From assembly GCA_002478225.1 (NCBI GenBank), contig DLMV01000078.1, forward strand, positions 2,408 through 22,293: a stretch of 19,886 nucleotides of DNA. The letters are read 5' to 3'. This DNA is from Deltaproteobacteria bacterium UBA7527 (GTDB lineage: Bacteria > Desulfobacterota > Syntrophorhabdia > Syntrophorhabdales > Syntrophorhabdaceae). The notes under the pieces are model-generated. The model was not told where the DNA came from and did not search any database. It worked only from the letters and a program-made list of their open reading frames with translations. Below are positions 15,453 to 19,886 of the stretch, one piece after another. Made by a program: the position numbers and the translations under genes. How positions within the stretch are numbered: position 1 is the stretch's first letter; each line of letters starts with the position of its first letter.

Positions 15453-15792
15453 TCATTTACCTCCATTAGTCTCTTTGAGTAGTCAGGCCATAACTTTCCC
15501 ACGACCCGCGACTCTGCAACATTTCAGTAATTGACATGACGATCTTTTCTATAATTGTCGACGATATCCTCTCCAATTTCCTCGTTAGCCTCTCAGTAAA
15601 CACCCTCCATAGCCACATGAGTAATAGGGGTGTTCTTTCATTCGTTGCGTCATGCCTTTTCGTCCTCCCTTAGAATGACCCCCCTACAATTCATGGGCAG
15701 CCCCTATCTCCATAATGCCTTCTACAAACTCCTTCCAACCCCATTGTCATCAATATCACTTTACTCTTCCGCCAACCTGACAGGTCGTAACA
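15453..15792. other. 340-bp gap between the two accessory modules
   Basis: This stretch holds the ribosome binding site of the MBL gene and possibly its promoter, though I see no convincing -35/-10 pair. A loose inverted repeat pairs TCATTC (15638-15643) with GAATGA (15673-15678), extended by GGGG (15627-15630) and a C-run (15679-15684). It could form a hairpin but has no terminator-like T-run. A 50-codon frame on the - strand is listed separately. A plus-strand frame over 15630-15821 shows no family likeness and was not accepted. Confidence 0.5.
15466..15618 (-). CDS. Possible 50-residue small protein upstream of the MBL gene
   Basis: A frame from ATG 15618 runs 50 codons (MWLWRVFTERLTRKLERIS...) and stops four bases before the GGAGG ribosome binding site of the MBL gene, the spacing expected of a coupled upstream gene. 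The predicted peptide is basic and helical, with hydrophobic-aromatic residues at the N-terminus. There is no Shine-Dalgarno before the ATG and no family likeness, and 50 codons can occur by chance. It does not look like a ubiquitin-like protein and does not end in glycine. Confidence 0.2.
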   Translation of the reverse strand: MWLWRVFTERLTRKLERISSTIIEKIVMSITEMLQSRGSWESYGLTTQRD

Positions 15793-16365
15793 TCATGGGC
15801 CTATGTATTTCACCCCGGTAAGCTTCAAGAATTCCTTCTTATCTTTTGAGGGCTGGACAGGCTCTCCGTTTTTCTCCCAATCTTCGATAATTCGTCGGAC
15901 ATCTTCGTTCCACCTGATTAACCCTTTCCCGATCCAATCGTTGAGAAGTGCGAGGGGAGATCGGTTTTTTTTGCTGAATTCCTGCGCAAGGAAATCGATC
16001 AGGCTGTTGTCGGTGGAAGAGATCTCTAAATCATAAGCAGTCACGTATGCTGCAATCTTTTTGTCTACAAAACTGAGCCCGAAGGCCTTGCCGGTCTTTA
16101 AGCTTACCCCTCCTGCATCTACCAATTGATCTATAACGTCAAGATTAAGCCTAAAATTATCATCCGTACTCTTAAGGAAGTTTGAGGGTCGTATCCTATC
16201 TTTATAATCATTTCTCCAGGGATACCTTGTCTTAAATTTCTGCGTCCGAAAAATTTCTTCACAGACCTCTTGCACGGTAACACAATCAAAGCGCTCATCA
16301 GTAAACATATCGGGGGCAATTCTTATAAGCATCAAAACGCTGCAGGTATCGCACAATATATTCAT
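15793..16365 (-). CDS. PIN-like domain protein, predicted RNase toxin
   Basis: This 190-residue protein has acidic residues placed as in PIN ribonucleases: Asp6 in ILCDTCSVL, Glu33/Glu36/Glu37 in VQEVCEEI, Asp101 in FVDKKIAAY, and Asp119 in SSTDNSLIDFLAQEF. PIN proteins cleave RNA with Mg2+ or Mn2+ and are common toxins. The C-terminal 50 residues (about 140-190) are a charged extension. ATG 16365 lies two bases after the upstream stop. A TTG at 16371 would give a four-base overlap. No Shine-Dalgarno is visible for either, so reinitiation after the XRE-ImmA gene is likely. The toxin role is inferred from the fold and from the tightly coupled regulator. Confidence 0.72.
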   Translation of the reverse strand: MNILCDTCSVLMLIRIAPDMFTDERFDCVTVQEVCEEIFRTQKFKTRYPWRNDYKDRIRPSNFLKSTDDNFRLNLDVIDQLVDAGGVSLKTGKAFGLSFVDKKIAAYVTAYDLEISSTDNSLIDFLAQEFSKKNRSPLALLNDWIGKGLIRWNEDVRRIIEDWEKNGEPVQPSKDKKEFLKLTGVKYIGP

Positions 16366-16367
16366 AG

Positions 16368-17477
16368 TCAATTTTGAGAGGTCGGTGATGATCGCAATAA
16401 TTCCGTCTTGATCTCTTTGGCGTCCAGTTCGCTCTCGATACCGAGGATCTCTGCAAGTTTCCTGTTTGACAATGATTCTACTTGTTCCGAAACAATGTTA
16501 AGAAAATTTTTGCTCAACACATGCATGATCTGCAGGAACTTTCTCGCATCATCCCTTGCAAAAATTATCTTTCCGATAGTAGGAAATTGCTTCCTGAGAT
16601 TCGCATCGGCTCCGCCCACCTGTAGTTCAAAATCGGGTTTAATGGTCTTGATCGCCCTCACGATTCCGTACAGCGAATGACTATTGGTTGCTGCAAAGCT
16701 TTTCAGGGTATTCACCTGCTGTGGCTTATCAAGCTTTTTAATGGTGTTGTAAACAAATTCCACATAGGACGGAGGAAACTGAATGAACCCCGCCACCAGA
16801 TCGCAGAACGCCTCCTCCTTCTCATCGTATTCTCCTTCAGAACTTATCTCGTCTCTTACCGCGTGGACCGATTCGTGAAGCAAGGGAAATATCAGATCTA
16901 TTATGTTTGTCGCGTTATTTACAAATACAACCCGATGACCGCATATCCTGGTGTAAAAGGCATAGCTTTTGATCGATACGGGAAAGTCCCTGAAGATCAC
17001 ATGAATCCCCAGTTTCTCTGCCAGCTTGAAGGTATGTTTATAGTCAAATGGTTTATCCTCCGGTATCCCGGAAAGTTCCCGCAGTTTTTCTGCAATCTTT
17101 TTTGCATCATCCAGGCCCCTGTCATCCTGGGTTCTAATCACCGGAAGAATTTCAGAACCCTTGCTGTTCTTGAAGATACTCAAATATTCTCTCGCGAATT
17201 CAAGCGCAGCTTCTTGTGTTGATCCCGTTATCCTGGAATGCATGCGCTGTCTATGGGTTGGAACGGAAATAGCATCTTTAAGATCGTCAGAGAAAAGCGT
17301 GTTCGGATTTACCGCCAACAGTTTGCACAGCAGTAATAAATGGTTTCCTTTCGGGATCTGTCCCCGAATCCAATCGTTCACCGTCTGGCGGGACACGCCT
17401 ATCTGATCCGCCAAGCTCTGAAGGGAAAGCCTCCTGCTTTTTGCTATTTCTTTAAGCTTTAAACCTTCCCATTTCAT
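16368..17477 (-). CDS. XRE-family HTH regulator with ImmA/IrrE metallopeptidase domain
   Basis: This 369-residue protein has an XRE/Cro-type helix-turn-helix (about residues 5-60; LSLQSLADQIGVSRQTVNDWIRG), a linker, and an ImmA/IrrE-type zinc metallopeptidase domain (about 120-260). The zinc motif is HESVH (201-205), with a third ligand probably in the following EEAFCDLVAGF helix (Glu221/222). The C-terminal 100 residues are unassigned. Relatives (COG2856 with XRE) act as repressors or antitoxins, or cleave repressors under stress, as in Deinococcus IrrE and ICEBs1 ImmA. ATG 17477 is chosen because AGGAGG lies six bases upstream; a TTG at 17495 precedes that site. It overlaps or abuts the PIN-like gene and is likely autoregulated through the palindrome at 17531-17546. 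Confidence 0.9.
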   Translation of the reverse strand: MKWEGLKLKEIAKSRRLSLQSLADQIGVSRQTVNDWIRGQIPKGNHLLLLCKLLAVNPNTLFSDDLKDAISVPTHRQRMHSRITGSTQEAALEFAREYLSIFKNSKGSEILPVIRTQDDRGLDDAKKIAEKLRELSGIPEDKPFDYKHTFKLAEKLGIHVIFRDFPVSIKSYAFYTRICGHRVVFVNNATNIIDLIFPLLHESVHAVRDEISSEGEYDEKEEAFCDLVAGFIQFPPSYVEFVYNTIKKLDKPQQVNTLKSFAATNSHSLYGIVRAIKTIKPDFELQVGGADANLRKQFPTIGKIIFARDDARKFLQIMHVLSKNFLNIVSEQVESLSNRKLAEILGIESELDAKEIKTELLRSSPTSQN

Positions 17478-17483
17478 ATTATA

Positions 17484-17489
17484 CCTCCT
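17484..17489 (-). promoter_or_regulatory. Consensus Shine-Dalgarno of the XRE-ImmA gene
   Basis: AGGAGG on the - strand ends six bases before ATG 17477 and excludes the upstream TTG at 17495 as the start. Confidence 0.8.
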
Positions 17490-17530
17490 GGACAATTACT
17501 GTGATTTACCGTTATTACGTAAACCATACT

Positions 17531-17546
17531 TTACTATATATAGTAA
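17531..17546. promoter_or_regulatory. Perfect 16-bp palindrome, predicted operator of the XRE-ImmA/PIN module
   Basis: TTACTATATATAGTAA is a perfect inverted repeat that begins at the -10 box and covers the predicted transcription start (about 17539). XRE dimers typically bind such dyads. A second dyad, TTTAC (17505-17509) and GTAAA (17519-17523) with a 9-nt spacer, shares the TTAC/GTAA half-site and lies in the leader. Confidence 0.6.
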
Positions 17547-17574
17547 TAATATGTTGTAATTATCTTTTTGTAAA
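17546..17574 (-). promoter_or_regulatory. Predicted sigma70-like promoter of the XRE-ImmA/PIN module
   Basis: On the - strand TTTACA (17574-17569), a 17-nt spacer and TATTAT (17551-17546) match the consensus at five of six positions in each box, in an AT-rich stretch. The predicted leader is about 60 nt. Confidence 0.6.
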
Positions 17575-17599
17575 GTTATTTTTATTATTTTATTACAAA

Positions 17600-17906
17600 T
17601 AGCCGGGCACCTACGTTCTGTTGCCCAGATCTTGTATTCGCAGGAACACTATTGCGCTAAATAGGCTGTTGCCCAAAGCACCTTTTCCATTGTAAGCCGG
17701 AAAGACTTTTCGCGAGGCGCGAATCGAGCACGGTTTGGGCACCCTGCCGATGAGCTGAAGCGTGCCTGCGGCCAGGCCGCGTTCAGGCGAATTTTCATGT
17801 CCGAAGCCCGGTGGCAAGTTTGAAAATTCAGCGGAAGCGAACTCGTTGCAGGGTAAAGCGCGCGGAGCCTGAGCAGGGAGCGAAACAGTGTTCCCGGCGT
17901 TAAATA
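17600..17906. other. GC-rich, dyad-rich gap at the island edge, no convincing gene
   Basis: This stretch has many short repeats. CTGTTGCCCA occurs as a direct repeat at 17618-17627 and 17666-17675. TGCCCAAA (17670-17677) pairs with TTTGGGCA (17734-17741). A compact GCGGCC/GGCCGC hairpin lies near 17768-17780. GAATTTTCA (17789-17797) pairs with TGAAAATTC (17821-17829). A 68-codon - strand frame (17611-17817) has no good ribosome binding site or domain. The composition contrasts sharply with the AT-rich promoter region next to it. A multicopy non-autonomous repeat, a remnant of a mobile element, or a structured RNA are all possible. None can be confirmed from one copy. Confidence 0.35.
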
Positions 17907-17954
17907 ACTTTTGGCATCAGAGGTCAGGTCGTTGAATTGGAGCTTGGTTATTGG

Positions 17955-19331
17955 TTATTGTTCTTTCCCTCCCACGACGATCTCGGGGATGCGGAGCGTG
18001 GGCTGGGCGTCGGATACGGGCACGCCCTGTCCGTCCTTGCCGCAGGTGCCGATGCCGAAACCGAGGTCGCTGCCTACCATATCGATCCCTTCAAGCACCT
18101 TGAGACCATTGCCCATCATCGTCGCGTTCTTTATCATGGGCCCGACCTTGCCCTTGTTGATAAGGTAGCCTTCCGATATCTCGAAGACAAAATCGCCTCT
18201 CACGGTATCGACCTGTCCGCCGCCCATCTTCATTACGAAGACGCCGTCGTCTACCGACGCGATGATGTCTCTGGGATTGTCTGTACCGGGGAGGATGATC
18301 GTGTTGCTCATGCGGGGGATCGGCTTGAACCTGAACGACTCGCGTCTCCCGTTCCCCGTTGTCCTCATTCCATACCGCATGGCATGGAACCGGTCAAAGA
18401 GGTAGTTCTTCAGGATGCCCCTTTCAACGAGCACGGTCCTCTCGGACAGTACCCCCTCATCGTCATAGGCATAGGTCCCTCTCATGTACGGCAGGGTCTT
18501 GTCGTCGACAACACTGACAAGGCTTGAGGCGATCTTTTTTCCAAGCATCTCCTTGTAGCAGGAGAGCCCTTCCATGGCGAGGTCTGCCTCAAGGCCGTGA
18601 CCGATCGCTTCATGGATCATCGTCCCGCCTGCCTCTGATCCGAGAACAACCGTCTTTGTTCCCATCGGCGCTTCCACGGCCGAGAGAAGCCCGCTCAGTC
18701 TTTTCGCCGTCTTCCTTGCCAGCGCTTCAACCACCTCTTCAGCGAAGAACTCAAAACCATAAAAACCGCCTATTGCCTCATACGCGGTCTGCATCTCGCC
18801 ATTCTCTTCGCCAACGATGAAAAGGTTCAGGATGACCTGCTTTCGGCTATCCTCTATGCTCATACCCTCGCTGGTAAAAAGCCTGATATCCTGACTTGTG
18901 TCTCTGTACATCACCCGCGCCTGTTTGATCCTTGGTTCCATCTTCCTGACCATTGACCCCAGGCCCTTGACCATGTCGATCTTCTTCTTCATATCGACCG
19001 TTTCGGGGTCAGAGGTGATCGCAAAAGGATACTCTGCCCGGACATGCCTGTCCCGTCGAAGATCCCTCTCCTGCTTATCCTCTGAAAATCCGCGCAATTC
19101 CACAGCAAGTTCTGTGAGGCGTTTCTCCTCGAATGAATTCGTCGTTGCAAAGAATGTCTTCCAGGGATGGATGACGCGAATGCCGACGCCCTTGTCGACA
19201 CCCTTTTCAAGCTTCTCTATCCTTTCGGATTCAAGCTGTATATGGGTATATCTCTTTTCCTCGGCAAATATATCGCCGTAAAGGCTCTCCCCTCCCATCA
19301 GCATATTCAACACTTTTGCCTCATCGAACAT
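17955..19331 (-). CDS. tldD: TldD-type metallopeptidase (peptidase U62, TldD/PmbA family)
   Basis: This 458-residue protease subunit acts in the cytoplasm. In E. coli, TldD forms a heterodimer with TldE/PmbA that degrades unfolded peptides, processes microcin B17 and degrades CcdA. The zinc motif HEAIGH (240-245) sits in GGTMIHEAIGHGLEADL, and the C-terminal GIGTCGKDGQGVPV (Cys430) and IVVGG are typical of TldD. ATG 19331 is preferred because GGGAGG lies about seven bases upstream and the family sequence starts at MFDEAKVLNML. A further 21 in-frame residues upstream overlap the DUF4911 gene and look non-coding in this frame. It overlaps that gene by 11 nt. No TldE partner gene is in the window. 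The stop falls inside a short seven-base repeat (TTGGTTA twice, 17945-17958). Confidence 0.94.
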   Translation of the reverse strand: MFDEAKVLNMLMGGESLYGDIFAEEKRYTHIQLESERIEKLEKGVDKGVGIRVIHPWKTFFATTNSFEEKRLTELAVELRGFSEDKQERDLRRDRHVRAEYPFAITSDPETVDMKKKIDMVKGLGSMVRKMEPRIKQARVMYRDTSQDIRLFTSEGMSIEDSRKQVILNLFIVGEENGEMQTAYEAIGGFYGFEFFAEEVVEALARKTAKRLSGLLSAVEAPMGTKTVVLGSEAGGTMIHEAIGHGLEADLAMEGLSCYKEMLGKKIASSLVSVVDDKTLPYMRGTYAYDDEGVLSERTVLVERGILKNYLFDRFHAMRYGMRTTGNGRRESFRFKPIPRMSNTIILPGTDNPRDIIASVDDGVFVMKMGGGQVDTVRGDFVFEISEGYLINKGKVGPMIKNATMMGNGLKVLEGIDMVGSDLGFGIGTCGKDGQGVPVSDAQPTLRIPEIVVGGKEQ

Positions 19332-19542
19332 CGTCAACCTCCCGCAAGGTGATGCCGTAGTTCGCCATATCCGCTGCAATGCCGCTGACGGCATCTTCGA
19401 AATCCGACGGATAGATCAGCTCTATAAGGCCTTTGTCCCCGTCGAGGACAGAAAAGATGCCCACATCCTCATAGGACTCGAGAATGGCCTTAAAGAACCC
19501 TATCCCTTCCCTGTTTATTATATAGCGCCTCGTCTTTTCCAT
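19321..19542 (-). CDS. DUF4911-like small protein
   Basis: This 73-residue cytoplasmic protein matches my recollection of the small DUF4911 family of deltaproteobacteria and related anaerobes: RYIINREGIGFFKAILESYEDVG followed by an acidic middle and a C-terminal GITLREVDD. The pattern (strand, helix, strand, with F/I-rich core) suggests a small alpha/beta ACT- or ferredoxin-like fold. The function is unknown. It overlaps tldD by 11 nt, so the two are likely cotranslated, which suggests a link to TldD but proves nothing. The Shine-Dalgarno is weak (AAAGAA). Upstream is the seven-base array. Confidence 0.7.
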   Translation of the reverse strand: MEKTRRYIINREGIGFFKAILESYEDVGIFSVLDGDKGLIELIYPSDFEDAVSGIAADMANYGITLREVDDVR

Positions 19543-19570
19543 GATTCTTTTTCAGCAATCAACTGATATT

Positions 19571-19738
19571 GTAAAAGGTAAAAGGTTAAAGGTTAAAGGA
19601 AAAAGGTTGTAAACATTTTACATTTCACCTTTCACATTTCACAGGCTTCAACGTCTAACGCTTTACGATTCACGCCTCACGGGTTTTCCACTTACGCCTT
19701 ACGAGTATCTCGCTATGAGCTACAAGCCATGAGCCGGT
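19571..19738. repeat. Seven-base-periodic intergenic array, 24 units
   Basis: The 168 bases divide without gaps into 24 seven-base units in four blocks: GTTAAAG-like (about five units), ACATTTC-like (about four), a TTTACGA/TTCACGC/CCTTACG-like group (about eight), and AGCCATG-like (about four). The array ends exactly one base before the stop codon of the partial dehydratase gene. Block 1 and the complement of block 2 resemble each other, so a fold-back is possible. It resembles in style the short tandemly repeated heptanucleotides described in cyanobacteria. Its function is unknown. Confidence 0.8.
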
Positions 19739-19886
19739 CTATTTGCTGCTCAGCATCTCTATGAATGCCTCTAACCTGAGCTTCGTCCTCGTATCGAGCG
19801 TCTTCGGGAGATCGCCCTCGATCGTCAGGATCGGCACCCCGATGGTTTCCCTGAGTATCACGTCCTCTATGGCACGAAAGCAGAAG
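19739..19886 (-). CDS. C-terminus of a 2-hydroxyacyl-CoA dehydratase/benzoyl-CoA reductase family subunit (partial)
   Basis: Only the last 48 residues are in the window; the gene runs off the right edge. The segment IGVPILTIEGDLPKTLDTRTKLRLEAFIEML matches the conserved C-terminal end of HgdB/FldC/BcrB-type iron-sulfur subunits, in which a TRTRxRLEAFxEML-like helix closes the protein. Such subunits bind a [4Fe-4S] cluster and act in dehydration of 2-hydroxyacyl-CoA or ATP-driven reduction of aromatic CoA esters. The Cys near the start of the visible part could be a cluster ligand. Which subtype it is cannot be told from the fragment. Confidence 0.68.
   Translation of the reverse strand, partial: FCFRAIEDVILRETIGVPILTIEGDLPKTLDTRTKLRLEAFIEMLSSK

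Noticed and set aside
15630..15821. 63-residue plus-strand reading frame in the gap between modules
   Set aside because: No ribosome binding site or domain was seen, and it runs antisense into the PIN-like gene.
17611..17817. 68-residue minus-strand reading frame in the dyad-rich block
   Set aside because: There is no Shine-Dalgarno or recognisable fold, and the open frame can follow from GC-rich composition. I kept the block as a repeat or RNA candidate instead.
17899..17905. GTTAAAT as an integron attC core site
   Set aside because: It matches GTTRRRY, but no paired RYYYAAC box or attC-type folded arms were found at a suitable distance, and no integrase is present.
19332..19394. 21-residue N-terminal extension of TldD
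   Set aside because: It overlaps the DUF4911 coding region, and ATG 19331 has a good GGGAGG and begins the family-typical sequence.
19571..19738. CRISPR array
   Set aside because: Units are seven bases without spacers, so the periodicity is not repeat-spacer in nature, and no cas genes are present.

Overview
The window looks like a chromosomal segment of an anaerobic, Gram-negative, deltaproteobacterium-like organism (Desulfobacterota). A Syntrophorhabdus-like lineage is a reasonable guess, but it is an inference. The clues are a PPi/ATP-type phosphofructokinase, an LL-diaminopimelate aminotransferase (DapL), a siroheme decarboxylase subunit (AhbB-like) next to hemL, an Mla/MCE lipid-transport cassette that implies an outer membrane, and the C-terminus of a 2-hydroxyacyl-CoA dehydratase/benzoyl-CoA reductase-type protein at the right edge.

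Layout. Bases 161-2729 (+) hold a phosphofructokinase and a GAF/HD-GYP c-di-GMP phosphodiesterase. Bases 9415-2753 (-) hold a tightly packed seven-gene operon: ahbB-like, hemL, alr, mlaE, mlaF, mlaD, and a secreted WP-repeat protein. Its genes overlap or lie within 2 nt of each other, and a good sigma70-like promoter sits so close to ahbB that the mRNA may be leaderless. dapL (9566-10729, +) diverges from this operon.

An accessory island, all on the - strand, occupies about 10.77-17.6 kb between dapL and tldD. It has two modules. The first, read from 15452 down to 10774, encodes a soluble ComEC-type metallo-beta-lactamase-fold protein, a single polypeptide carrying E2-like, E1/ThiF-like and JAB/JAMM isopeptidase domains, and a patatin-like phospholipase. 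It resembles the effector and ancillary half of type II CBASS (CapV plus Cap2/Cap3) but has no CD-NTase and no recognisable ubiquitin-like protein. The MBL protein and the E2-E1-JAB protein both end in glycine, so the MBL protein may itself be what is conjugated. The second module is an XRE-HTH/ImmA-IrrE metallopeptidase followed by a PIN-like nuclease. This looks like a toxin-antitoxin or stress-response pair, and a perfect 16-bp palindrome sits at its predicted transcription start.

Right of the island are a GC-rich, hairpin-rich stretch with no convincing gene (17.60-17.91 kb), tldD, a small DUF4911 protein, a precisely seven-base-periodic intergenic array (19571-19738, 24 units), and the partial dehydratase gene. 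Smaller seven-base repeats recur in two other gaps. No rRNA, tRNA, CRISPR array or transposase was seen.
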